The translations under genes and the position numbers were made by a program. Below are positions 1 through 12,498 of a DNA stretch of 64,000 nt, in pieces. The notes below the pieces were generated by a model that did not search any database, was not told the origin of the DNA, and saw only the letters and a program-made list of their open reading frames with translations. The stretch is from Chalciporus piperatus (lineage: Eukaryota; Basidiomycota; Agaricomycetes; Boletales; Boletaceae), in assembly GCA_038093975.1 (NCBI GenBank), contig JBBPTG010000024.1:124001-188000 (forward strand), in the 5' to 3' direction. Numbering within the stretch: position 1 is the stretch's first letter; the number at the start of each line of letters is the position of its first letter.

Positions 1-1795
1 AACTGTCGACGGCCCCATTAGTGCCTGTCATTTTCAACGATGAAAGGCTCGAGCCCATAGATGCCTCGAAGGAGTCTACCAACGAATCTTTAGTAGAGGC
101 TCAAGACGTGATAATCGTCTACCAACGAATCTTTAGTAGAGGCTCAAGACGTGATAATCGTGGAAGCGGAAACCAACGAGGCACCGGATGGTTCCTCAGA
201 GATCATGCTCACAGATGAAATACCGTCTCTACCTGAAACACAAGCGATCGAACATCCCGACGTGGCAACTACAACACAAGAAGTTTCGCTGCCTGCATCT
301 AATTCTCCCCCCACAACTTCTCCTCAGGCTGACGCACCTTCTGATGACGATTCACCACCGCCTTTCGTCATCGACACCGCACCTTCACGTCCTTTCGCCA
401 AACGCTCGACAAGCGACGTCATCCTCGTCGATCGAACAGGCCGTGGCGAGACACTCGGCGAAGAAGATGAACTCATCGTCTACGTGGCTCCTCATCCCCG
501 CTCAGGGCGTGCTTCCCCCATTCCAAACCTCCCTCGTGTCAAGTTACCCAACACATCCATCCTCAGTGGCAAATATTCCGTCCAGGCTCCTGCTGATGTT
601 TCAGGTTTGAGGAGTCCTATTCGCGAAGACGAGCTTGGGGAAGCTGTTGGAAGCACCGTGGTCCAGGCTCGAGAACACGATCGAACGACTCGAAGCGAAG
701 AAGACTCTCTCTCGCTCCTCTTGCCTGACCTCGAGATCTCTCCAGCGAATGGCAGGCAGCGTAAATCCAAGGCTGCCCTGAAAGCACAAAAGAAGGAACG
801 GGCGCGCCAACGCAATAGCAAGCGTCGGCGTTCGGGCTTCGGTTCTTTTGGAGCGATGATGTCCGAGGCCATGCTCAGGGACGACGACGAGCGCGAACGA
901 CGACTTCCCAAATGGGAAACCCGACGAAGAGGTGATTCAGATATCGACTGGGGAACTGATGACGATGAGGAGGTCGTCCGTGACGGTGACGATCGAGTGG
1001 CAGGGATGGGCGTTGGCGACGATGGCGTAGACGAGATCTCGAACGGTCTTGGAGGGATGGATCTCGATCCGGAGTTGGAGTTGGACGTGGATGCGATGAA
1101 GGGGTTCGTGATGAGTATGAGTGCGGAGGGGTCCAGGTTTGTGACGACGGATGACATTGCGGATGAGGCGAGGATGCGGAAAGAGGATGAGGAAGGGCTG
1201 GGTGGACCTATGGGGAGCTCTGATTCTGGGGGCAGTGATGATGAGGAAGACGAGGAAGAAGCGGTATTTAACGTCGAAGAGGAGATCATGATCGCTGAAT
1301 CAGGTGGTGTGGAGGATGACGACGACGACGAGGAGTTGTCTGAAGATTCCGACGATGATGAACGGCTGAGCCCCAACTCCGGCTTCCAGGCGCGTCTTCG
1401 CAAATTACGCGAACGCAGTGGTGGACAAGGTCCAACAGAGATGCAAGACAAATCTGACGAAGACGAAGATGAGGAAGATTTACCCGAGCCCATTCCCTTG
1501 ACTCGAGGTGCAGGTGATGAAGCATTTTTGGCAGAGATCAATGTGAGTCTCGGGTTCTTTTCCGTTGTGATCCTCCGTGTTCATACGTGAGGGTCAGGAC
1601 ATGCTCGAGGAGAACAGTGCCATTCTGTCAGGTCGTGATCGCAAGAAACGGAAAGCGTTGTTCCGCAACTTGCACCAAGGTTACGTGGACGAATATGATA
1701 TCGATGCCTACCTGGACGAGTTCACGACGCCCGTCAAGAGTAAAAGTGCGTCATTCTCTTTCCCCCAAATTCTCCGACACATCTCATTCATCCCC

Positions 1796-1831
<36 letters not shown>

Positions 1832-2557
1832 CCCAGAGGGAAAGAAAGGCAAACCCAAGCATGGTGCAGCGGACATATTTGCAGCCAAACTCGCCGCTCA
1901 ATGGGAGAAAGACCGCGCCAAAAAAGCCGAATACAAACGTCAACGCGAAGCCGCCCGTCTTGCCGCTGCTGCCCTCGACTACGCCCCGATCGACCTCCCG
2001 TCTCTCGAATCCCAACTCCGTCGTTTCGTCGCCAACATCGGCGGTCCTTCCAGTCTGGCTCTCCCCCCCATGGACAAATCGTCTCGAGAAGAGGTACACG
2101 AGTTGGCTGCTGCGTTTGGACTGAAGAGTCACAGTAAGGGGAAGGAGGGGATAGGTAAGGGGAGGTATACGGTGGTGATGAAGACGACGAGAACGGGGGC
2201 GGGGATGATTAATGAGGGGAAGGTGAGGGGGACGTTGGAGAGGAGGGTGAGGGGCGGGAAGGTGCCAGTGAGGATGCCGAGACATAAGGAGGGAGATGAG
2301 GTGGGCAAGGTGAGTTGGTGGTTGTGCTTTCTGAGTTATGGGTGGCTGACGAGTGATGATCTGTGATGCAGGAAGCGCCCAAGATCGGGGAGAGTAATAT
2401 TGGGTTCAAGATGTTGGCCTCGATGGGGTGGTCGGAAGGAAATAGGATTGGAGGGTCGACCTCGGTGGGTATCGAGACGCCGCTCACGGCCATCATCAAG
2501 ACTTCGAAACTCGGGTTGGGTGCGACGTCGTCGTCGGTCGTAGTGCGAAGACAATAG
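1..2557 (+). CDS. SQS1: SQS1-like R3H and G-patch domain protein, 5' end outside the window
   Basis: Sqs1/Pfa1 proteins activate the DEAH helicase Prp43 in spliceosome disassembly and ribosome biogenesis. The N-terminal half is very acidic, with long Asp/Glu runs and one basic patch (about 770-840). Exon boundaries that keep frame are ..1542, 1598-1745, 1837-2309 and 2372-2557. The R3H-like segment (LRRFVANIGGPSSL, then a Lys-rich stretch) lies at about 2010-2180. The C-terminal G-patch lies at about 2390-2540 and contains IGFKMLASMGWSEGNRIG. No start codon is visible, and the frame is open from base 1. A perfect 43-bp tandem duplication at 74-159 breaks the frame (43 is not a multiple of 3), so as written the upstream frame ends at 218 and the rest is read in another frame. 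It may be a real mutation, an assembly error, or removed by unusual splicing. The domain order makes the family call fairly secure. Confidence 0.8.
74..159. repeat. Perfect 43-bp tandem duplication inside SQS1-like coding sequence
   Basis: Bases 74-116 and 117-159 are identical, and both begin GTCTACCAACGAATC. The period of 43 shifts the frame by one base. Deleting one copy joins the upstream reading (ending EAQDVIIV) directly to the downstream reading (EAETNEAPDG). Confidence 0.95.
1798..1831. repeat. 34-nt poly-T tract forming the polypyrimidine tract of an intron
   Basis: An uninterrupted run of T lies in the second intron of the SQS1-like gene and is followed directly by the acceptor CCCAG. 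The length is likely to vary between strains or assemblies. Confidence 0.9.
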
Positions 2558-2761
2558 ACTTTTGTATTACCATGCTTGTGTACAACAACAACGTTCCTCC
2601 GACTGATAAGCGCCAGGATTAGAGACAGACACCTCCATCATCAGACCATCAGACAAGGAACTTGAGAAGTATGTCTACATGGGATGGAAAGAGTAACAAA
2701 GAACGCCTCTATTCACATTGCTTACACCTGCTCTGATGCCAACAATTATTACGCACCCCCT

Positions 2762-5340
2762 CTAATCGACATCCATCTCCGAAGGCCCAGTGCCCTCTTG
2801 CGGTGCTTGCTGCTGCTGCTGCTGCCTAGCACCAGGATCAGGCGTCTGCGTCCCGCTCTGAGGTGTCTGCGTGCCGCTCGGCGTCTCCACTTTCGGGGCC
2901 TTTGGCTTTGGCTTCGTAAGAATCGGAATCGCAAAGTAAATCACCTCCTCCCTCTTCTTCACGATCTCCGCACACCTGAGAACCGGATCCTGGTTCTTCG
3001 GCCGTTCCGCCTGTCTCGCATTCTGATCCTCGAGCCACTTCTGAACGGTCGCACACTTTTCGACGACGGCCGTCCTGTCCTTTTCGTCAATGTGCGCGTA
3101 CTTGTCGTCGCCAGAGGTGGCTTGGGACATGTATTCGTTGAGCGTCGTACGAAGCTCTGCGATGGCTCTGGGACGTTCTTCCGCTTCGCGGTAACGTGCT
3201 GCGATGGGGTCACCGACAGCTTTGAGAGCGTCCAGTTTGGAGACGTAGGCGGATTTGGAGGCGTCTTCGCCTTCTTCGGTGTAGAGCCAGTCTTCGGCTT
3301 CTTGGAGCATAGCGAGGAGTTTAGACTTTTCAGCCTCTTGTACGAAAGCTGCGTAGCGGTCCTCGAGCTTTCCGCGGGTATCGTAAACGTACTCTTCGAG
3401 TGCGTTTTTGCGGTCCTAGAACAAAAGGGAATGAGCGGAATGTATGCGCGAAAGAAATGACTTGTGGCGTACCTCGGTGTCTTGGACGAGCTTGTCGGCA
3501 GCATGCATCTGCGCCTCCTGCTCCTTGAGCTTCTCCAAAACGCTCGCGTCCAAAGAAGTTGCAAACGAGGTGAACGGAACCTCGATCTTCTTGACGATAC
3601 GCTTCTTCTTCGGAGGCTGTGCAGCAGCCTCCCCATCGACTTCCATCGGGGCCTCCTCTTTCTCCTCAATCTCTTCCACGTACGCAGAATCGAACGACAT
3701 GATGCCGTGAATGTTCAACCGGGTCTTGAGCTTGACACAGGTGAGATCACCGTTGGGATCTGCTGGAACGCTCTTGGCGGTGAACCGAGCGATCCAGGGG
3801 TTGATACTACCAGGCAAGTTCTGTGGCTCAGCATACAATGCCTCGATGTCGAATGGGCCCTTCCTGTAAAAGGTCAAGACCTTGGTCGAAGGAATCGAAT
3901 TTCCACGAGGGAAGACGACGAGCTCGGTATCTTCATCGGGATCAGCATCTGAGCGGTCCCAAGAGACTTTGATGGGATATTGAGTGGACTCGCGAATGTG
4001 GAATTCGCGGACGCGGAAAGTGGGGCTGAAAAAGGCGCAGGCAAAGGTAGCACCACGGGCGACGGCTTCGTCTTGGTTGAGCGTCGTGCTGAGGGTTTTG
4101 CCGCCTAGTGCAGCTTGGATGCGTGCACGGACGGCTGGGACACGAGTTGAACCACCGATGAGCTCGACGGCTTCGATTTGGTCGATGGTGAGGCCGGACT
4201 CGGCGAGTGCTTGCTCGACAGGAAGAGCTATACGGTCGAGGACAGGAGCGATGAGCTCCTCGTAGTGTTCACGAGTGAGCTTGGAAGAAGCATCGACGTC
4301 GTTCATGATGGATTCGACACTGAGAGGTGCCTCAGCATTGGCGGAGAGAATTTTCTTGAGGCGTTCACAGCCGACGCCGAGACGGAAAGTGGCCTTTGGG
4401 CTGGAAAGAACGTCGATTTTGTACTTGGTCTTGAACTCTGTGGCAAAGTGTTTGAGAAGGGCATAGTCGATGTCACGGCCACCGAGGTGTCTGTCATAGG
4501 CGGATGATTTGACGACAAGCTGGCCTTTTGAGAAGGCGACGACGGAGACGGACATGGAGGAGTGACCGACGTCGACGAACATGATGTTACGGGGGTTCTC
4601 TGGTTCAGGAAGGTCGGTTTTTGTGATACCCCAGCTGAGGGCAGTGGCGGTTGTGTCGTGGATGATACGAAGGGCATTTAGACCTGCGATGGAAGCAGCG
4701 TCTTGGATCGCTCGTCGCTGTACGTCGGTGTACCATCCTGGGACAGCGATGACGACATCGGAGACGGTAGTCTTGAGCTCATTCGAAGCAATATCACGGA
4801 GTTTGCTCATGTACATGGCTGTGAGCTGGGTAGCAGAGAAAACCTGCTTTTCGCCAAGATATGTTACCTGGACAGATTGTATGAGATCTCGTTGATAGAA
4901 ACAAAAAGGATCAGATGAAGGGGCGTACCTCTGCGCCGACGGTACCGTTTGCATCGACGAGGGTTGCATTGAGGAATCGTTTTTCGTATTCGAGATCGGA
5001 GTCTAGGACTGTGCGTCCAAGGAGACGTTTGAGAGAGCCGATGGTGTTTCTGAAATTTGATGTTTCCTGAGTCTTTGCAGGCTCGCCGATTGAACGCTGT
5101 TTGGGACCGAATGCGACGAGAGATCTAGATGGGCCAACGGTTAAAACGGTGATATAGACAGGAAAATACGGTGGAATGCTCACGGGGTTGCACGATTAGA
5201 GACTTCATTTACTATGATGTCGATACCGCGATTTCTAGCGACACCGATCTGAAACAAAGTGATCAGATTGCGACACGAGTGGGATGGTGTTGGCCCACCT
5301 TTGAGTGTAATGTACCGAAATCGATACCGACGACGGACAT
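2762..5340 (-). CDS. SSE1: Hsp110-family chaperone (SSE1-like)
   Basis: This is a cytosolic Hsp70-superfamily member that acts as nucleotide exchange factor for Hsp70 and holds unfolded clients. Five exons with phases checked: 5340-5299, 5248-5184, 5124-4929, 4867-3473 and 3415-2762, giving 783 residues. The N-terminus MSVVGIDFGTLHSKIGVARN is the actin-like ATPase phosphate-1 motif. NEVSNRATPSLVAF and AVELIGGSTRVPAV are the matching later blocks. The C-terminal half has the longer, acidic linker and helical bundle that separate Hsp110 from canonical Hsp70. The ending EMDVD differs from the EEVD tail of cytosolic Hsp70. The length fits Sse1 (about 690-790). It is transcribed away from the gene at 5908 across a 567-bp interval. 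Confidence 0.93.
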
Positions 5341-5907
5341 GATGGCTATGCGTGCTCGCTGTGTATGACGGTGTGGAAGAGGAAGAGGAAGTGAAAGATC
5401 AAGAAATGGAGTCAAAGGAAACGAGGAGGATACGGCGCGAAAAATGGAGTCGCCGAGTCGCTAAATAACACGCTGGTGGCTGAGGGTTTCTGATTTCGGA
5501 AGACTGTTCTTGACAATTCTACCAGGTTCTACAACGTTTCAGTCGATGACAACGGCGACGAGGACGACGGGCAGCACGACAGCACGATGGGCAACAACCA
5601 GCACATGCCGTCGTCGTTGTCAGCATCATAGTCTCAGATAGTCGAGCTCGTTGACTCGGATATATACACTCGATAGTACCCATCTTAATACCAGACCTCT
5701 TGTCGTCGACGTGGACGATGAAATCGAGATCGTCGTCGCTGTCAAGTTTTGTGTGTGGTATCCGGATCCGAAGTTGTTGAGCGCTAACCTTGCCATCGCA
5801 CTTGGATCGTCCACTCATCGACAAGTCATCGACGTATCGTCGTAGATACTTGTTGTTTCGCCACTCTCGATTGACTCTCGATCTAAAATTCTTATCTGGA
5901 CCGCCCC
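5341..5907. promoter_or_regulatory. Divergent intergenic region between SSE1-like and RD-rich genes
   Basis: This 567-bp interval must hold both promoters and 5' leaders. Scattered TTC/GAA elements occur at about 5485-5530, but I see no canonical three-unit heat-shock element and no clear TATA box. A minus-strand open stretch at 5519-5917 overlaps the start of the plus-strand gene and is probably not coding. Confidence 0.45.
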
Positions 5908-8900
5908 ATGTCAGCAAGGCAAAATAAAAAGCGAAAGGGTCGGAACAACGTCAATAACCGCGAACGCACCGTCACCACGTTCACGGAGGACCCAACCACC
6001 TCGTTCCTAGTCCCCTTCTCCTCAGAAGAACCTGCAGGAGGTTCATCCAACAATCTCTCTGCCAACATCCTCTCCTCCCCATTCTCCGTCGCTTCTTCCT
6101 CTGGTCAGCAAAACTTCAACCAGCTCGCCCAAACTTTCTCCATGCCATACGCAAACTATTTGCCTGCTCAACAACAACAACAGCAGTTCTACCAGCCATT
6201 CTTGCCTCCAGGTAAAAACGACCTCGAGATACTCGAAAACCTCAAGAGCATCATCAAGGACGGCCAACACGAGTTCTACCGTGCAGTGCCCCAACCTGCC
6301 GCCTTGGCGTCTCTCTACGCCGGCCCTGTCCCCCAAACACAGTCTCAAGTACCTCCCCATCCAGAGCAACTGCCGCAGGAGTACCAGAGCCCCCGTTTCG
6401 CTCACGAGTCTGTCGTCGACACTAGGAATTTCAACCTGGCTGCCGGAAAGCCTTCTCAGGACAATATCGCACAGTCCATGAACAATGTACGTTTTTTCCC
6501 CGCTGACCGCTCTCGTCCCCTCTCTGACCGCGCACTCTCAGGTCGCAGAGGCGACGCCTATCTCTGCTGGTGACACGTCAGCCAACACTTTAGGCGCCGA
6601 TGCCGCCGATAGAAAGCCGTCTCCTGCTCAACTCGATTCTGAGGACAAGTCTCCAACCACTGCCCAAGGCGACACAAAGACTGAATCAACGGGTGAGTAC
6701 GGCACGCGGCAACCAGCGGACGCCACCGTTCCCAACAAGACCGCACCCTTTGACGCCGGCAAAGATGACTTGGCAAGAAACAATGCTTGGGACCGCCGTA
6801 CCCTCGATGACAGAAAGGGCCGGTACGATGATCGCAATGGCAATCTGTCCCAAACTCGAGCCAGTACCTACGACAACAGGCTACCAAACGGCACCGCCAC
6901 AGGACCCGACTCCCGACTCCCTCCTGCCGATGACCGTCGCTTCCATGACAGAGATTGGAGCAGAGACAGACTTGTCGACCGCGAGAGAGATAGGGACAAA
7001 GACTGGGACCGTGACCGTCCAGACACGACCAGAGATCTCAGAGACTCCAGAGACTGGGACAGAGACAGAGATCTCAGGGACAGACGCCCAGATTTTTTCG
7101 GTCGCTCTTTCGGACGAACTCATGCCCCACGGCCACCTCCTGAACTTCGCCATTATGAACCATCGTATGGTACTGATTACGTGCCTCCGCGCCGCCATGA
7201 CATCGACGATAGGCGTGGAGGGCTGCGTAACGGGTCGTACGACGACAGGTCCAAGCCTCCCCCACATGACGACAAAAGGCCTTCGTACGACGATCGTCGT
7301 CCACCACCTTCTGCAGCCGCCGATGATCGTCGTCCGACTATGGATGATCGCCCAATACGAACACTTCCTGGTTCTGATAACAGGGCACTCCCGCCAAGTT
7401 CTGAAGATCGTACTCGGCCTTCTGATGAACCTGTTCCAGTACCGCGACCTGCTTCAGACGACGATCGGGGAACACGGTCGGCCTCTCTCGCTGCTGACGA
7501 ACGTCCTCGAAGCAATGTATCCCTCGAAGAGAGGCTTTCTCAACCCCTGACTACTACACCTTCCCTTCAAGAACGTCTGAGCCAGCCTGGCCCTACTGCC
7601 GTGCCTGCCCGCGTAGATGCTGCCCGTGCACCCAGCTTGGAAGAACGGCTATCTCTCGCACCTGTCGCTGCTGCTGCTGCTGTGCCCGCGTCGGGTGCCG
7701 CCATTGCTACTTCTGGTCGTCCATTTGTGCGCTCCGCCTCTCTCTCGCGGGACGACCTGCGAGCACCACCCCTTAAAGACGATATACGCGACCGCGACCG
7801 CGTCAGTGATTTCAGGCCAAGCACGGACTTTTCACGAGAGCGCCCCGGAGAACCTCCATTTCCCACATCTTCGTCCTACCGACCAGACCCGGATCGCACT
7901 TTCGGAGACAGAGATGATCGAGACAGACGTGACCGCAATGTCCTCGGCGTCGACGCACCTCCTCGTTTCGGAGACTCGTTCAGTCGTGTCGGTCCACCAC
8001 CACGTCGGTTCTCGCCTCCTCCCGTATTCGACCGTGATCGTGATCGTGATCGTGATCGGGACAGAGGCAGAAGCTATCTCCGACCTCGCTCGCCACCACC
8101 ACCACTCTTCCGAACCGGGGAAAGTGCTTACGATCCAGACGGCGATCGAAGGTACGCAATCGATCGAGAACGTGAACTATTTACGCAGCGGGAGCGGGAT
8201 TGGTTCGGACCTGGAGGCGACGACGATAAACGAGGTCCATTATTACCCCCACCGCCGCCGCCGCCATCGTCATGGAGACCATACGATCGACCTTTGTTCA
8301 TCGATAGGGATCGGTTCGACCGTGATAGAGATTTCCGCGATCGTGACCGCGAACGCGAACGCGAACGGGATCGGGATCGGGATATGGGTGGACTTTACGC
8401 GGCGCGTGTTCATTGGGACGAACGCGACAGAAGAGGATTCCCCCCATCGCCGCCGCCGCCTCCTTCGTCTAGGATGGACGTGAACGGCGGCGGTCCTACT
8501 CGTTCGTTGAGTTCAAGATTGACGGATCCGTACCCACCACCACCACCACCACCACCACCACTGTCTGTTTCAACTGCACCTATGGGGGGAGGAGGAGGGC
8601 CAGGAGATGATCGATCGTACGTGCCTCCTCCTCCGTCGAGAGAGAGAGATTTCGATCATCGAGCGAGATACGGTGGTGGTGGTGGTGGTGGTGGTACGGC
8701 TGGTCCTCCTCCTCCACTTATGGCCGACCATCCGCCGTTCTCTCGCGTCCGTGCTCGAAGTCCGAGTCCGCCACCTCGTCGTGGACCGCTGGGATCGGGT
8801 ATCGCTGATGATCTTCGTCCGCCTGTGAAACGTGCGCGCGAAGATAGTGGACCAGGACCGGGGTATGCGAGCGTTGGTGCTGCGTACGCTTCGCCCAGAA

Positions 8901-9349
8901 GAGGCGGGGGTGGCGGAGGAGGGGGAGGGGGAGGGGGAGAGTATACGGGAGGTCCACCTCCGACGTCTGCGACGACCACGACGACGAGCGTGAGTGGGAC
9001 GGGAACGGGAACGGGAACGATGCCTGCACGTTCGACGGGTACGCCGCCTCCATCTACAGCCGGAAGTAGCGCTTTCTATGACCGCGACCGGGAGCGTGAT
9101 CGGGACCGGGAGCGTGAACGAGAGAGGGAACGCGAACGTGATTATGTACGAGGTCCACCTGGAGTTGGGGATTATGGAGTGGGGTATGATAGGGATCGAG
9201 GTGGGAGGAGGAGTCCGCCCATGTTGATGGGTGGGAGAATGGGTGGTGGGGGTGGTGGGGGTGGAGTGCTTGGGTATGGGAGAGGACCGATTGGGGGGGA
9301 TAGGAGGGACGATCGGAGGTATGTTCCACCACCGCCTAGGACGAGTTGA
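5908..9349 (+). CDS. Low-complexity Arg/Asp-, Pro- and Gly-rich protein, function unknown
   Basis: Two exons, 5908-6486 and 6542-9349 (intron GTACGT..CTCAG), encode about 1128 residues. The N-terminus (MSARQNKKRKGR) is basic. A Gln-rich stretch lies at about 6170-6190, followed by long RD/RE dipeptide tracts (around 6940-7090, 8025-8060, 8310-8390 and 9080-9140), polyproline runs (8530-8565) and polyglycine runs (8670-8695, 8905-8940). A motif of the form S-L-x-E-R-L-S is repeated three times at about 7520-7660. RD/RE-rich proteins of this kind are often nuclear RNA-binding or splicing-associated, but no RRM, zinc finger or helicase block is visible, so that role is only inferred. Its 3' flank is duplicated about 3.1 kb downstream. 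Confidence 0.8.
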
Positions 9350-12300
9350 AGGAAAGGAGGGCCTACTCGTTGATAAAGGACGAGGTGGCACGAAGGGCGA
9401 TCTAAGGATGGATCTGTAACGTTTTTTTTTGGCTTCGGCTTCGTGGCGAGTTTTTTTTGGCAGTTGATGATTCCGATCGAGTTTCTACTTGTTTCTTTTG
9501 TTCGATTTGTATGCATGTAGTAGTACATGGAATTGCTATGACTTTCAAACCTTCCTCCGAGGTAACTTGGCAAGGTGCATGGTTCCGATCCGCCTTAACG
9601 TTGCTGCCAACATTCGCCCGCCAGCGTATGACCCTCGAAATTCAGAGGATCAAGAACCGACTCAGGCCCAGCCCGCGGTCGTGCAGACCTCATCCACTCG
9701 TCCAAAGGTCATTGATGATAGCATCGGCAGCCAGCTGTAATCCATCCTAGTAACTCTCAAATGATCCAAGTCCCGAAAAGAACTCGAAAAAGAAATGTCA
9801 TGTCCAGATGAAATACATCTCGTCTACACCACCTCCTCTGAATCTATCTTACCTCGACCATTCCTTTCCGACGGTTGCGACTGCACGGGAACATTATACT
9901 GTATGGCACTCATGGACTCCATGGTATGGAGGACCAAGCCTGCTTGACTACCAGTTCCCCCTCCCTGCACGTCCTTGGCACTTTTGCGGATGTTGAACAT
10001 GATCCTCGATGCGAGAACGCTGTGGAGCGTGATTTGGGGTCTTTTGACTCCAAAGTGAGTCCAAGGTTCCGAACACGAAATATCCGTAACTACTCACATA
10101 TCCAACATGTCGCTGAATTGAATCTACACCAAAGAGTAGTAAGTCTGAGAATGATAACAATTGGATTCCTTGGCTAGCTAGCGCCCTTACCGGGAAGGCA
10201 GCGTCGGCAATGATATTCGCAATGGTGATCACTTTTTGGGGTCATAGTCAGTTCTGGTCCCTCCGATCTACGAGGGGGGTTGGGGAGACTGACGCATAAT
10301 GCAGATCATGTAAAACACGCCATCACGATATATTGTCCTCACAAGCGAGCTGCGGAACTGTCGACTCCAGTCATCCTGGAATCTTCTGTACACGGTCAAG
10401 GTGAATACCACTGTGGGACAAAGGCCCATTCAGAAACTACAGCGAAAGGACATGGGAACATGGTGAGACGCATACCGAGTTCAAACGCCAAAAGAAACGT
10501 GTATACCAAAGCGGGGTTTCGTGAAGCACTGGCCAACTGACATGTATTTGATGTTACCCCGGGTGCCGCTGCATGTTCAAGACGGGTTGAAGTAGCTTTA
10601 CAAGGATGGATGACCTACTCACGTCCGGTGTACTGCAAAGTGTTAGGCGGAAAGATGTTCATAGTGACGGCTCCCGCGACGATGATCTGTTTTGATATCA
10701 TCGGACCCTCGTCTGTGTCACTGGAAAACAAAAAAAAAACGTACCACTCCATAGGCGAGAAGGCCGTAGAGAATCCGTTTATTACACGCCCAGAAGGCAT
10801 ACGTGCGTAGAACCAAAAGTACTGGGAATAGTCAGAAAGTCGTCGAGGCCTGGGTCAAGTGAAATTACTCACATTCAGCAGCGATGATCCCCAGGATATG
10901 AATGACTAGATATACATATGTAGTCATCGGATGTGCGGACGTATGGAATACTTACCGTTCTCTTCAATACTGAAACTTGGACAGGGCTAAACAATGCGTC
11001 AGCGGCTGATTCAACTTTCACTCCCTGACGAAATACCCTACCCCGGAAGCAGAACGCAGAGCATCTAGGGAGGTGGATCAATCAAACACACGTCGTGTCG
11101 TGCGTGGAGATATACGAACCGTATGCAGTAAATCCCACACCAATGAATGGCAAGTATCTTGAAACCGTGAAGATCACCCGCGTCGCATCCCATGGTCTAC
11201 CCCAGATCCATCGTGACTTAAAACCGCCTTGAGAAGGGGGGAAAAAAGGCTGATCTGGTGAATGGTCAATTACCTCGTCCTCAAGGGTGATCACATAGTC
11301 ATAAATCTGGCGGAGGGTGTCAAAGAACTCATTCGCCTTCAAGGGGAAAACATATCTCCCACCAGAATGGCCAGCCCAGCGACTTGGAACAGTGGTGTGA
11401 ATCAGTTGAAAACACTCTATTCATAACCACATACCGTTGAAGTTCTAGAGACTCGGAGATGAATACCCTCACAAACCCAACAGAGGACAGAGGACCTACC
11501 TTGGAGATTTGTAGCCCAGCTACATCAGAGATGAAAAGTGAGTCAGACATGTCAGACTGTGAGCGCCAGCGTTGGCAGAAAACAGATCTCTTCGAGAGTC
11601 TGATATTGTGGTCTCATGCAGGCTGGGAAACGCACAGCGTCACGAAGGCGCAACTTGAAGGGCCCCGCAATCGCCGCCTGGCATGGGCCACGAGTCGTCC
11701 TAGCCCCATAAGTATCTGGCACTCAGTACTAGCTATTGTCCGTCCGGCGTATTGGCAGTTACCCTATCAACCATGCCTTGCGGCGCCAAAAAAACACCAT
11801 CGGTCAACACTTTGACTTACCAGTGGCACACTGGATGGTTGTCTGATTATGACATTAGGCCTGTCATAGTTAGTTCACCCAATAGTAGTTCGGTTCGAGA
11901 ACCGAAAGTCAAGTTCAACCTCGGTCCCCCAGGATCAGGTGATTCCAACATCATGAACCTCAGCTCTCTCTACCTCCGAGTCGCGTGTCAGCGCTTCAGC
12001 AATTGTTCATCATGATCTGGAGCTGTGTGAACAGTTCTGTCTTGTTTCGCCATTCAAATTGGAACGACTACGGTCCTGCCACAGCCTGCCACCTTGATGT
12101 GTCGGCACACTCTCGACTCCGAGTCCAACATCATCGTTACATCAACATGATCATGATCGTCTTCACAATCTCGAAATACCTTGTCGCCTGTGGAGGAGCA
12201 ACAACTCAACTCTTCAATCTACAGGATTTAGAATCAGGGTCCATGTCTACCCACAGGTTCCCGCCCCGCTCAAACTTTGGAGAATCCGACTGAATGTTGC

Positions 12301-12476
12301 CCCTCAGGGTATTTACGAACCCTCCGAGCCACTCCGAGTCAATGCAAGGCAGTGCTGCAGAGTACTTTCAAGTCTCAAGTGATCGTCCCGATATGAACTT
12401 TACTGCGTACCTCGCATTTCGTTGTCGCCCCGGGGTTGCCGATCAACGACTGCACTGGTGACCGTTTGGAATTGAA
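9350..12476. repeat. Tandem segmental duplication, unit A (~3.1 kb)
   Basis: Unit A begins in the 3' flank of the RD-rich gene and matches 12499-15721 along its whole length with scattered substitutions and small indels. Matching landmarks include GATGATTCCGATCGAGTTTC at 9467 and about 12597, and the segment around 12382-12470 with about 15639-15721. It contains one DUF6533 gene on the minus strand. The upstream part, about 11551-12476, holds no open frame I can support and is probably the promoter region. Confidence 0.9.
9824..11550 (-). CDS. DUF6533-type multi-pass membrane protein, copy A
   Basis: DUF6533 proteins are Agaricomycete membrane proteins with about seven helices and no established function. 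No long frame exists; the protein emerges only after splicing many small exons. Start MSDSLFISDVAGLQISK (11550-11500), then a 10-nt exon (11444-11435), VAGLAIL (11382-11363), IYDYVITLEDE (11306-11274), and WIWGRPWDATRVIFTVSRY (within 11216-11120). Next come 11064-11042, 10986-10956, ILGIIAAE (10905-10873) and LLVLRTYAFWACNKRILYG (within 10821-10745). C-terminal family blocks are LVRTIYRDGVFYMICI (about 10310-10340) and LHSVLASRIMFNIRK (about 9990-10040). The end is KIDSEEVV then stop at 9824. The junction after the LRTYAFW exon is the least certain. The family call is strong. Confidence 0.8.
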
Positions 12477-12498
12477 CTCGAATATCGTTGTCGCCCCT

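Noticed and set aside
492..1541. A 349-codon minus-strand open frame rich in serine
   Set aside because: It is antisense of the acidic Asp/Glu-coding tract of the SQS1-like gene; serine runs are the expected mirror of GAT/GAC codons.
5480..5530. Possible heat-shock element upstream of the Hsp110 gene
   Set aside because: TTC and GAA units are present, but their spacing does not give three alternating units at 5-bp steps.
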